Counted from the stretch's first letter, positions 1 to 7,539 are shown. The stretch: DNA of 10,706 nt from Larix sibirica (GCA_004151065.3 NWUY0304217264.1:1-10706); one strand, 5' to 3'. A program made the numbers and translations. Notes: generated by a model from the letters alone, not told the origin.

Positions 1-390
1 GACACGAATTCATATCAAATCGTGTCCGATTCGACCGATTCAGGACATGGGGAGGGGTTAGAGCAAATCCGGTTTCTTAGCTTCTCTCTTGTGTTTTATG
101 TTCAACTATGGTATTCTACCACATTTTATTATTTTGCTCTATAATTTATGGGTTAAGTATATTACATACTTCACTCACATGTCTAAAATTTCTACCTGAA
201 ACACCCTTGTCTATCTTCTTTCCACTGCCACCATTGGTACTTAATTTGGATCCTGCAATCTTCAGATATGATTGTTTTCCGAAAAGCCTTTGTTTCAACC
301 TAGTTTAAGGACTAGACAAAAACCCTAACTTGCATAGACCATAAGTTTGAAAATATGGCGAACTAGATTTTGAAATTTTTACTCAATTTA
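1..390. other. Non-coding stretch, no gene recognised
   Basis: No reading frame here resembles a protein I know; the only sizeable open frame on the + strand (66 codons from 108) is hydrophobic and low in complexity, as expected by chance in T-rich DNA. The first 26 bases hold a 7-base inverted repeat (GACACGA at 1-7, TCGTGTC at 20-26), followed by further short variants of the same word, which resembles degenerate plant repeat DNA. I cannot assign it to a family. Confidence 0.5.
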
Positions 391-720
391 GTTCTTATTT
401 CCTCTATCTATCCTGAAAATAACCCAAAAATTATTATAACTAAAATGGTAAGATGACTCATTTGAAGGAGCCCAAATCCAGGATTGTCTGCTTTGATACC
501 AAATATTATGGACCAGATGCCCTTGATAGCATAAAAATAGAAAGTATAAGTAATGCCACACCTTGAGAATGATAAAAGCTGGATGGATAGCAATGCCACT
601 TCGTGGTGGGCAACCTCCTTTACACCCCATGTTTGCAAATAATTGTTGATGATCTATAGAACTAGATCTCCTTGGTATATATAGGAGATAATGGGTAAAA
701 TACAATAAATGAGCCTATTC
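390..720 (-). mobile_element. Possible LTR-retrotransposon remnant (LTR end plus primer-binding site)
   Basis: Read on the minus strand, positions 501-490 give TGGTATCAAAGC. This matches the initiator tRNA-Met primer-binding site of many plant LTR retrotransposons (TGGTATCAGAGC) at 11 of 12 bases. In such elements the 5' LTR ends just before this site, so the LTR would be at about 503-720 and the internal leader would run down from 489. The sequence above the motif is AT-rich and non-coding, compatible with an LTR, but there is no clear CA terminus beside the site and no second LTR in the window to compare. The open frames of 105 and 76 codons across this stretch resemble no protein I know. 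The primer-site motif is seen directly; the element is inferred and its borders are guesses. Confidence 0.35.
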
Positions 721-1559
721 GACCTATAATGAAAATAATAATATACCTAGAGCAATGAAATGAACCAAGGTTTAGAGGCTTAACATTCAGGTCATTATAT
801 CTCTTGTTTTTTTGTTCATGGTCTCACTTTTCTTTATGTGATATTTCTGATCAAGGTTTATGTTGGATTAAGGTTGGTTTAAGTGTTCACCTTAGATCCA
901 TGGTCTCTTTATCATCCCGACATCCCAATTCTTCATGCTAACCAATTGCCCAACAATGAAAAGGAGAGTACCAAGGACTTCCATACTATAGAAACGTTGG
1001 CAATGGACGGGAGTCTAACCCATTTTCTTTGAGGATAATGGATCAACATATTTTTTCCATAAACCTTCTCTATTAAGAACTCTCCACAGTTTTGGCTGCA
1101 AGTGTTTTCCCAAAGAAGGTGTATGCTATGTAGCCCTCAATCTACCTCTTCTTTTGGTTTGGCAATCCTTTTCCTCTTGATGAGAGGGAACTCTTCATTG
1201 CCCTTATTACCAAACCACAAAAATTTGAAGCTTCTTTTCCTAATTCTTTCAAGCATTCCCTTTGGGACATGTCCTAGAGACTGACAGTATAAAAAATGGC
1301 TTCAAACGCATATTTTTGTCTTCCTCCTAGGGACAACCATCTATAATACCAACCATAAGACCCTTTTTTCTATTTTTTCATAAAGCTGTCCCCAATCCCT
1401 AAAATAGTGTCCATTATGTTTAAGACTTAAGGTTACTGTTCAAATCTATGATATTGTAAGGCCACTACTGCATATGAATGAATCTTACCTAACCTTTTGG
1501 AACACCATTAAACATGATAACTGATTTTGTACATTAACCTCCATTCCTATAGCTGTATA

Positions 1560-2290
1560 ATACAATTATAGGATTTCCTTGTACTTACCCACCTCTTTTA
1601 AGGAGTCATCACTGAAAAGGAGAACATTATCAACATTAATTGGTGAGTTAGATATAATGTTCTTCCAATTTTTATACTGTTTTATGGCCCTTATCCTTTT
1701 ATACTCCAAGACTGTCCTACTTGGTCCTTTTGCTATAATAAGGAATAATAGAGGTGAAAGAGGGCAGCCCAAACCTTAGTCCTCTAGATGGACTGAAGAA
1801 TTTGGAATATGATCCATTTATTAAAACAAAGAAAGTAACTGAAGAAAGATAGCTCCCTATCCGATTTATCATATCTAATCTCATTCCTACATGGAAAAGC
1901 ATCATCCCGATGTACAACTAGTTGACTCTGTTATTATCTTTTGATATAAACAGTCAAGTTGTCATTGCAGGCTTCGTTTGTCTTTGGGGAAGCCAAACTG
2001 CTCTGAAGAGGGGGTGTCTAATAGTACCTTTTTCGATATACTGGCAATGACCTTTGGAATGATTTTATAAGTAACTTTACATTAGGAAATTGTCCTAAAT
2101 TGCTCTGATTTATGTTGGTAATCAAAGCTATAAAGTTAGAATTGAAGCCCCCCAGCATGTTACCTGAAGTTCTTGACTCTTCTACAACTTTGAACAAGTC
2201 ATCTTCAATTAGGTCATAAAAGCCAATGTTGAAATCTATAGTCAAGCAATCTGGCCTTGGGGTTTTCTTTTTCTGGAAAGGTTCTAATAT
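1560..2290 (-). pseudogene. LINE reverse transcriptase domain, fragmented
   Basis: The minus strand carries the palm and fingers of a non-LTR reverse transcriptase split over several frames. KTPRPDCLTIDFNIGFYDLIE (about 2265-2200) corresponds to the family's KSPGPDG...F motif. SNFIALITN corresponds to the LIPK-type block. VLINGS, SRGLRFGLP and, in a second frame, MGCPLSPLLFL correspond to INGxxxxxF..RGLRQGCPLSPLLF. LLFSDDS at about 1618-1601 is the catalytic box, usually Y/FADD; both aspartates are retained. The usual KAFD...VNW block between about 2050 and 1930 is not evident, so an internal deletion or heavy mutation is likely there. This is a relic, not an expressed gene. Confidence 0.85.
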
Positions 2291-2400
2291 TGTTCTAAGT
2301 TCTTCCTTTGTAACTTATGCCATCAACTCATCCTTAATCTCATCATCAATAAAACTAGGGAAGTAGGGGGTCATCCAAATTATCTCTACAAAGTTGACTT

Positions 2401-2486
2401 TTGGTGGTTCCCTATAAAGATTTTGATAGTGTGAGACACGAATTGATTGGTGGTTCCCTATAAAGATTTTGATAGTGTGATACACC
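2401..2486. repeat. Short tandem duplication, period 46 bp, inside the LINE
   Basis: The words TTGGTGGTTCCCTATAAAGA and TTTTGATAGTGTGA.ACAC occur at 2401-2439 and again at 2447-2485, with a single difference (G or T) in that core. On the minus strand each copy reads as part of the LINE linker (a TIKIF/YQNLY-like segment followed by GNH/REP, in different frames). The two copies are almost identical although the surrounding LINE is strongly decayed, so the duplication is probably later than much of that decay. Confidence 0.85.
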
Positions 2487-2939
2487 AAGTGCTGCTATAT
2501 CCTGAAAGCTTTGAACTCTATTCTCGTCTTCTTTGCTCATTTTCCCAGATTTTGTTCATGTTCTTCCTATTTTTTGTATAAGAATAAAAGAATTTAGTAT
2601 TTGCATCCCTCTGTTAGGCCTAGGGCTCTATTTTTCATCTTTTGATTGCTGTCTTCCTAGTCCAACAACCTTTTCTTTTCTGCTTCTAGGTCCTTCAGTT
2701 TGCATATGTCCTCCTAGAAAATCCCTGCAACATTCTGAACAAACATCAAGGCAATCTCCTCTTCCAGAGATAATATCTTCTGTTGTGAGGTCTTGTATTT
2801 TTCTGTGGCCCAAAAAATGGTTTTCTTCTTCACTCTTCTCAGAGTCTCAGAAATTTAAACGTAACAGTGCCATTCTCACTCCCATTGTAGGGTCTCCATT
2901 CACTCTTGATCAAGTCTGAAAACTCCTCATCTTCTAGCC

Positions 2940-3779
2940 ATTTCAGGTTGACTTAAATGGGCTTGGTGGTTTGTTATTATCCTTTTCCATTTGAAGGAGA
3001 ATAGGAACATGGCCAGAGAGACCTCCATTATTGACCCAAATTCTTATTCTGTCTGCTTCTTGACATTATTCTCTTTGAAAGTATAAATTTATCTAATCTC
3101 TTAATATGCCCCTCTCTAGTCTTGAAGTTTTTCCATGTTGGCTTGAGTTCAATTGGTTGTACATCACAAAGCCTAGCCACCTTGATGTTAGGTAGAAAAA
3201 AATCTGCGAAGGTGCAAGCAGTTGTCCCCCAAATCTTTGTCCTTGTAACAAATTTTACATCACCTCCTATTATTATTTTCTCTCGGGAAAGGAAAATCCT
3301 GTTTAAAGAAATTTCTTAGAAAAGCTCTTGTTCCCCATATCTCTGTTGTAATAAAATTTAGATCACCTCCTGTGATTATTTTCTCTTGGGAAAGGAAATC
3401 CTGTTTAAAGAAATTTCCTAGTAAAGCTGTCTGCATAGCCCATATAAGTTTACCACTGAGATGTCTTTTCCTTTTTCTGTAGAGTGTAAATTATAAAACA
3501 ATCAGAATGCCTCTATCAAGCACAGAAGAAAATGTCAGTTTGAAGGGAGAATTCCATCCTGACACATGACCTCTGGATCTTCCATTTGAATTTGAAGACT
3601 TGAGCTGCCAATCCTTGAAGAATGATGACAAATTGACAATATGGCTTCCATTTTTGAGCCTTCCCCCATAGTGTCCTGAAGGAGTAGGATATCATGTTTA
3701 TAAATATTGTATATTTATTTAAGAGATTTTTTTTATGGGTACTGCCCTTACCCCTAACATTAAAGGAGAGAATGATCAT
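2940..3779 (-). pseudogene. LINE apurinic/apyrimidinic-type endonuclease domain, inactivated
   Basis: This is the N-terminal nicking domain of the LINE above, an exonuclease III-like fold that cuts target DNA. Seen directly: the start block ILSFNVRGKGS, a LLQDT block where intact families have LLQET, VVNLYG near 3450, GGD(L)N, the conserved PTW and LD blocks, and SGH at 3017-3009 where the family has catalytic SDH. The frame shifts by one base between the first block and LLQDT, and an in-frame stop follows near 3535. The stretch from about 3180 to 2950 is still openly readable. The D-to-G change in SDH and the E-to-D change in LQET alter catalytic positions known for this fold, so the domain is expected to be dead regardless of the frame breaks. 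Confidence 0.82.
3230..3429. repeat. Tandem duplication, period about 100 bp, covering the endonuclease GGD motif
   Basis: The segment ending TCCTGTTTAAAGAAATTTC occurs twice, at about 3230-3328 and 3331-3429. Both copies contain ATCACCTCCT, then an ATTATTTTCTCT-type block, GGGAAAGG and the TTTAAAGAAATTTC block. On the minus strand each copy encodes NFFKQDF and EKII(I/T)GGD. The right copy reads GGDLNF (3370-3353) and the left reads GGDVKF (3267-3250). The left copy has one extra A in its GGAAAATCC run, which shifts the frame. The two copies have diverged by several substitutions, more than the 46-bp repeat, suggesting an older event. Confidence 0.85.
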
Positions 3780-3999
3780 TACCCGGCATGGGGCATGCCC
3801 TGCTCGAAGGACCCCTTTTATGGTTTTTTGTTTCCCCATATGTATCTCTTGCTTGACTTTTCTGTGCCAATGATAGCAGGGATTTCAGAAACTTCCAAAG
3901 CACCAACATCTCATGGCTGATACCTCCTCCTAAACATTTCAGCTCATTGGAAAGTTTTGGTTTCCTAGGATGGACAGAATATCTTGTTTTCAAAATGGT
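3780..3999. other. Sequence upstream of the LINE endonuclease; possible ORF1-ORF2 linker
   Basis: A 77-codon open frame runs on the minus strand from 3993 to 3760. It is rich in lysine, arginine, serine and proline, as the spacer between ORF1 and the endonuclease of plant LINEs often is. No zinc knuckle or other ORF1 motif is seen, so I do not call a gene. This stretch ends exactly where the small LTR element begins, so the LINE or its flank was the target of that insertion. Confidence 0.35.
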
Positions 4000-4040
4000 T
4001 GTTACGATGAAAAACCAAGAAAATCAAGAAGACCAAAACA
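4000..4040 (-). repeat. 3' LTR of the miniature element, 41 bp
   Basis: This repeat has TG...CA termini and is preceded by TGGT at 3996-3999. It differs from its partner only at position 7 of the + strand repeat. It is very short for an LTR; a promoter and polyadenylation signal are hard to fit in, so the element may be transcribed from outside. Confidence 0.8.
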
Positions 4041-4277
4041 ATGTCATATTCAAGGTCGGCTCGGGAGTTTCAGTCTGCAGTTATAGTTTCCTTTTGATGG
4101 CTCCTCACAACGCAGGGTTAACTCTGTTCTGAATTGGCGGTGCAACTCTGCTCTTCTTCACACTGCACAATGCCTCCTCTATGGCTCTTACTCGGCTCCT
4201 TCTGTGGTCGACTTTTTTGCACTGCTTCTCTCAACACGGCTGGTATGCCAAACTTGGTCTTGGTAGCAACTCACCAT

Positions 4278-4290
4278 GTCTCTGATACCA
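4278..4290 (-). promoter_or_regulatory. tRNA-Met(i) primer-binding site of the miniature element
   Basis: The minus strand reads TGGTATCAGAGAC, one base away from the end of the 41-bp LTR. Plant LTR elements commonly carry TGGTATCAGAGC(CA), complementary to the 3' end of initiator tRNA-Met, which primes minus-strand DNA synthesis. The first eleven bases match perfectly. Confidence 0.8.
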
Positions 4291-4291
4291 C

Positions 4292-4332
4292 TGTTACAAT
4301 GAAAAACCAAGAAAATCAAGAAGACCAAAACA
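4292..4332 (-). repeat. 5' LTR of the miniature element, 41 bp
   Basis: This repeat lies next to the primer-binding site and therefore is the 5' LTR on the minus strand. It is followed on the + strand by TGGT at 4333-4336, matching the base word before the other repeat. Confidence 0.8.
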
Positions 4333-4660
4333 TGGTGGAAAGGCACAAATGTACATCAAGGGTACATTTATAATACATTTCAAAATAACGACCTCACAAC
4401 TGAATCATAACTAAACGGTTGTTAAGGTCTATTTATGACTTATGATTATTTCTAAAAATGGTAGAATCGTTGCCTGATGAACTAAGGGGAGTGTGTGTTT
4501 TGGAACTGGTCTCATCCTTTTCCCCTACTAGGCATCTAATATGCTGCATTTGTGCAGGCTTCTCAGTCCATAACATAGGTTCCTACACATTAGGTTTAAG
4601 ATGCAGAGGTCCTCTCTCTCTCTCTCTCTATATATATATTATGCAAAAAAATCACGAGAT
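4333..4660. other. Non-coding stretch with CT/TA microsatellite
   Basis: No protein-like frame is recognised; a 103-codon open frame on the + strand from 4458 crosses the microsatellite and resembles nothing known. A pure CT run at about 4612-4629 passes directly into a TA run ending near 4639, a typical plant compound microsatellite. Confidence 0.5.
4612..4639. repeat. Compound microsatellite (CT)n(TA)n
   Basis: About nine CT units are followed without a gap by about five TA units. Such tracts are length-variable through replication slippage. Confidence 0.9.
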
Positions 4661-4661
4661 T

Positions 4662-4986
4662 AACACATTAAGAATACTATCCATGAATTTCAAATCTGGA
4701 AATACCATTCTACACAATATATGGCCTGGTCAAGAAAAACAAAGAATCATTCATGCGATGCTTATGTAATATGAGAAATATTTGGTGTTTAAAGTGTAGT
4801 TGAAGGCAAGGCCAAGAATTAAGATATAAGTTTATAACACATTAAGAATACTATCCATGAGTTTCAAATCTGGAAATACCATTCTACAAAATATATGGCC
4901 AGGCCAAGAAAAGCAAAGAATCATTCATGCAGTGCTCATGTAATATGAGAAATATTTGGTGTCTAAGTGCAGTTGAAGGCAAGGCC
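4662..4986. repeat. Tandem duplication of a ~152-bp non-coding unit
   Basis: The unit beginning AACACATTAAGAATACTATC and ending GTTGAAGGCAAGGCC occurs at 4662-4813 and again at 4836-4986. A 22-bp AT-rich spacer separates them, so the period is 174 bp. The copies differ by scattered substitutions and small indels only. No open frame is shared by both copies, and no terminal inverted repeats are seen, so this appears to be a local DNA duplication rather than a transposon. Confidence 0.9.
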
Positions 4987-5769
4987 TGTTGGTCATTCCC
5001 GCTTTCTGAACTATTTGTGTGTGCGTCTATAGTTCTAATGAAGAATGAATGTAGGTAATAATGCCAAGCAATCTATTGAAAGGGGGAATTTCCCAACCTA
5101 GATTGGTTTTCCATGGCCTCAATACGGAAGGTTACATTGATCCTTCTGATCGGAATAGGTAGGTGGGGGAAGCAATATAAGGTTGGGTTGGTTATATTGA
5201 ATGACCCCTTTCCAATGTAGAGGATTGATAAAAGGAATGATGTACTCAAAAGGCAATCCATTCCCAAAACACTTGTGCAACTTATACATGTTTGATAGTC
5301 TACTTATACAATTACACAATCACACAATTTAATTGTTAGATCTGAGTGGTGACACCGCTAGGTGTTGATTGAGTAGAAACTAGAAACCATCCAAGTATTT
5401 TGGCTTAAAGGATGGTTTTCCAAACGTTTTGGCACCTCCTAGTCAATTTGGCTTGAACATCTTGTAGAGCCCATCTTTTATTAAGCCGTTTTGCAATTGA
5501 GGTTTTGGCATGAGTTTTTTCATCAAATAGTTTAGTTTTGTAATTCATAAAAGGTTTGTCATGGGGTGGCTTCCAATCCTTCCAAACTGGTGCTTGTGAT
5601 ATTAATTGTTACGACGAAGCAGATACATCTCACAACTCACAGAGGCTGTTTATTTGTTAAGATGCTGTGACTTGGGGGTATCTATTCTGCAAATTTGCCC
5701 AGGATTTTCACTTGGTCCCAACTACATTAAATGGTCTGCTTATGCAGGGACTGCCCATGAGGGGCGAAC
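4987..5769. other. Non-coding stretch, no gene recognised
   Basis: No protein-like frame or known repeat is recognised. A perfect 9-bp inverted repeat (AAACCATCC at 5384-5392, GGATGGTTT at 5410-5418) could form a hairpin with a 17-base loop. Overlapping minus-strand frames at 5073-5319 look like chance openings. Confidence 0.45.
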
Positions 5770-5850
5770 ATTTTTTTTAGGGGGGGGGATTTGAACCTTG
5801 GTGGGGAGAATAACATCCCTGCTTTACGAACCAACCAAGCTCCCATTGAC
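5770..5850 (-). mobile_element. tRNA-derived SINE head or tRNA-like sequence
   Basis: On the minus strand GGGAGCTTGGTTGG (5844-5831) resembles the internal RNA polymerase III A box of tRNA genes. GGTTCAAATCC (5797-5787) fits the B box consensus GGTTCRANNCC exactly. From GAGC to the B box is 45 bases, the spacing in a real tRNA, and GGGA...TCCC between them could form an anticodon-type stem. After the B box comes a C-rich run and then eight A residues, like a short SINE tail. No intact acceptor stem or CCA end is seen, so it is not called a functional tRNA. A tRNA-derived SINE is the best reading; clear target duplications were not found. Its 5' flank is LINE-derived sequence. Confidence 0.55.
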
Positions 5851-6686
5851 AGAAAGTCCCAATATTATTCATACTGTGATACCTTCCGAAGTCACTTGAG
5901 TATTCCCAACCCTGAAAATTTTGAGGTGCTAGCTCTGTTAACTGTATCACATATTTTGAAAGGCCCATTTGTTCCACCCACACAGACTGCATTCTTAATG
6001 CGATTGTGAAGAAGAACCTGTTATGGGGATTTTCCATTTATTGTCCTTGCCATCCATTTTACTGCCTGCACTGGCCCTTGAGCCCATATATCATTTAAAC
6101 TGAGCCACCCAGCCTCCCTATATGTATAAATGTCCTCTAATGCTAGCTGTAGACCTTTCTAAGCTCTTTGGACTTCCTCCTCTTAAACCCCATAAGAACT
6201 GCCCAAGGAGCATCGTCAATTGTCCCTTTGCCCTAGTAAAGATGCATGAGGAATAATGGATATATTCTGCTGGGAAGGTTCTATTTGCTATTGTGATTCT
6301 CCCTGCAAATTGTATATCCTGTTTGAACCATCTCTGAAAGTTGTTTTTGATATTGTTCAAGTCCAGCTTCCCTGAGTTTGCCGGAGAGTGGAGACACATC
6401 AACTCGAAAGGGTTTTAACTTTTTTTCCACCACTTAGATGCAGGAATATGCCTAGGGTTGTCCAAATTCATACGTGGTATGCGCCACTGTATCAAAATCC
6501 ATGCAATCCAGTTTTGGATCATCGAAACAAACATTTGCATGCCAAAAGACTGCAACATTTCCCAACGAAAATTGAAAAAAGGTTGAGCCTTTTGTTTCTC
6601 AAAAGTTGTATTTGTTGCCTTTACATTCACAAATCCCTTGCAATGTTCATTTCCATCTGTTATCATCTCATGTGAGCATTTTTGTT
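5800..6686. repeat. Large tandem duplication, left unit (A)
   Basis: This unit of about 0.89 kb runs from the GGGGAGAATAACATCCCTG block to the GAGCATTTTT block. It is followed without a gap by a second copy in the same orientation. Long shared blocks include CAGCATATCC-type stretches on the minus strand and + strand CCATAAGAACTGCCCAAGGA, AATAATGGATATATTCTGCT and ACTGCAACATTTCCCAACGA. In the last 140 bases I count about seven substitutions between the copies. Unit A has about 42 bp (6365-6406) that unit B lacks. The content is LINE C-terminal sequence on the minus strand plus the proximal half of the tRNA-like sequence. Confidence 0.92.
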
Positions 6687-6690
6687 GGGG
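5880..6690 (-). pseudogene. LINE C-terminal fragment, copy A
   Basis: In a 94-codon minus-strand frame (6402-6118) the order FQRWFKQDIQFAGRI, FPAEYIHYSSCIF and LGQFLWG matches the block after the reverse transcriptase in plant LINEs (W...LSxAGR, then Y.MS, then FLWG). It continues in another frame with REAGWLSLNDIWAQGP near 6118-6070 and KWMARTINGKSP, then after a stop QVLLHNRI, as in the GGLG...KWxxR...PWKxLL..R region of these elements. The part above 6415 (with FRWEMLQSFGM and IQNWIAWI) is open over about 140 codons but I cannot place it. The sequence differs clearly from the LINE at 880-3779, so it is a second family. It has several stops and frameshifts and cannot act alone. Confidence 0.75.
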
Positions 6691-7534
6691 AGAAAAACAA
6701 CCTCCCTGATTTACGAACCAACCAAGCTCTCCCATTGGCAAAAAAGTCCCAATATTACTCATACTGTGATATCTGCCAAAGTCACCTGAAAATGCCTGAC
6801 CCCGAAAATTTTGAAGTGCTAGCTCTGTTAACTGTATCACTTATTCAAAAGGTCCCTTTGTTTCACCCACACAGACTGCATTCTTTATGCGACTGTGAAG
6901 AAGAATCTGTTATGGGGCTTTTCCATCCCCATTGTCCTTGCAATACATTTTGCTGCCCGCACTGCCCTTTGAGCCCATATATCATTTAAACTGAGCCATC
7001 CAGCCTTCCTAGATGTATAACTGTCCTGTAATGCTAGTTGTAGACCTCTCTAAGCTCTTTAGGTTTCCTCCCCTTAAACCCCATAAGAACTGCCCAAGGA
7101 GCATCTTCAGTTGTCCTTTTTCCCTAGTAAAGATGCACGAGGAATAATGGATATATTCTGCTGGTAAGGTTCTATTTGCTATTGTGATTCTCCCTGCAAA
7201 TTGTATATCCTGTTTGAACCATCTCTGAAATTTATTTCCAATCTTGCTCAATTCCAAAGGGTTTTAACTTTTTTTCCACCATTTAGATGCAGGATTATGC
7301 CTAGGGTTGTCCAAATTCATATGTGGTATTTGCCACTGTTTCAAAATCCATGCAATCCAGTTTTGGATCATTGAAACAAACATTTGCATGTCAAAAGACT
7401 GCAACATTTCCCAACGAAAATTGAAAAAAGGCTAAGCCTTTTATTTCTCAAGAGTTGTATTTGTTGCCTGTACATTCACAAGTCCCTTGCAATGTTCATT
7501 TCCATCTGTTATCATCTCATATGAGCATTTTCAG
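6687..7534. repeat. Large tandem duplication, right unit (B)
   Basis: This is the second copy, starting at TTGGGGAGAAAAACAACC and ending at GAGCATTTTC. It carries the A-box half of the tRNA-like sequence (minus strand, near 6735-6715) but not the B box; the junction with unit A falls between the two boxes. It lacks the 42 bp present in unit A. After 7534 the similarity stops and unique T-rich sequence begins. Confidence 0.92.
6745..7534 (-). pseudogene. LINE C-terminal fragment, copy B
   Basis: This is the duplicate of the LINE fragment to its left. An 82-codon minus-strand frame (7257-7009) again reads FQRWFKQDIQFAGRI, LPAEYIHYSSCIF and LGQFLWG. The protein sequence is very similar to copy A, and the absent 42 bp equal fourteen codons, so the frame is kept. 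The upstream part has more stops than in copy A. It may extend to about 7990, where a minus-strand frame has TNLETAFGKVNF, weakly like the LDFEKAFDxVNW motif of reverse transcriptases; that link is tentative. Confidence 0.72.
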
Positions 7535-7539
7535 ATCCC

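Larger units (their letters stand above)
880..3779 (-). mobile_element. Degenerate L1-type LINE, ORF2 pseudogene (endonuclease + reverse transcriptase)
   Basis: The minus strand holds the order of a plant L1 ORF2, broken by frameshifts and stops. The endonuclease begins with MIILSFNVRGKGS at 3779, then DILLLQDTMG near 3693-3664 (usual LQET), GGDLNF at 3370-3353, a PTW block near 3140, LDKFILSKRI near 3085, and GGLSGHVPI near 3017, followed by PPSPFK. A linker with TEG and the KTPRPD...GFYDLI entry to the reverse transcriptase follow near 2260-2200. SNFIALITN lies near 2120, INGS and SRGLRFGLP near 1820-1760, the catalytic FSDD box near 1615-1604, WLSLGGR near 1339-1319, and FKFLWFGNKG with IKRKRIAKPKE near 1240-1155. 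SIVWKSLV and NWLA follow near 990-938. ORF1 is not recognised; sequence at 3780-3993 may be its linker. The domain order is typical, but roughly 2.9 kb is shorter than an intact ORF2, so parts are lost. It cannot encode an active protein. Confidence 0.88.
4000..4332 (-). mobile_element. Complete miniature LTR retrotransposon (TRIM/SMART-like), 333 bp, non-autonomous
   Basis: Two 41-bp direct repeats, 4000-4040 and 4292-4332, differ at one base (G at 4006, A at 4298). Both start TGTTAC and end AAAACA, the TG...CA ends of LTRs. Directly inside the right repeat, after one base, the minus strand reads TGGTATCAGAGAC (4290-4278). Its first eleven bases match the initiator tRNA-Met primer site, so the element is oriented on the minus strand. 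The internal part is only 251 bp and encodes no gag or pol. TGGT flanks both ends (3996-3999 and 4333-4336), a 4-bp target duplication. A polypurine tract beside the left repeat is not obvious; AAAAGGAAAC is about 60 bp inside. Size and architecture fit TRIM or SMART elements, which depend on proteins of other retrotransposons. The family is not one I can name. Confidence 0.85.

Noticed and set aside
651-668. GATCTA...TAGATC 6-bp hairpin
   Set aside because: Too short and AT-rich to separate from chance, with no U run or other sign of a terminator or RNA gene.
2533-2919. 128-codon + strand open frame
   Set aside because: It lies antisense to the LINE linker, whose minus strand shows LINE-like blocks (TEG, EEEIAL, KLKDLEAEK). 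The + frame is a shadow.
5770-5850. Functional tRNA gene
   Set aside because: A and B boxes are present but the acceptor stem and a regular cloverleaf are not evident, and a C-rich plus A8 tail follows; a SINE-type relic is more likely.
6606-6989. 127-codon + strand open frame across the duplication junction
   Set aside because: It crosses the boundary between two duplicated units and lies antisense to LINE fragments; no protein family resemblance.
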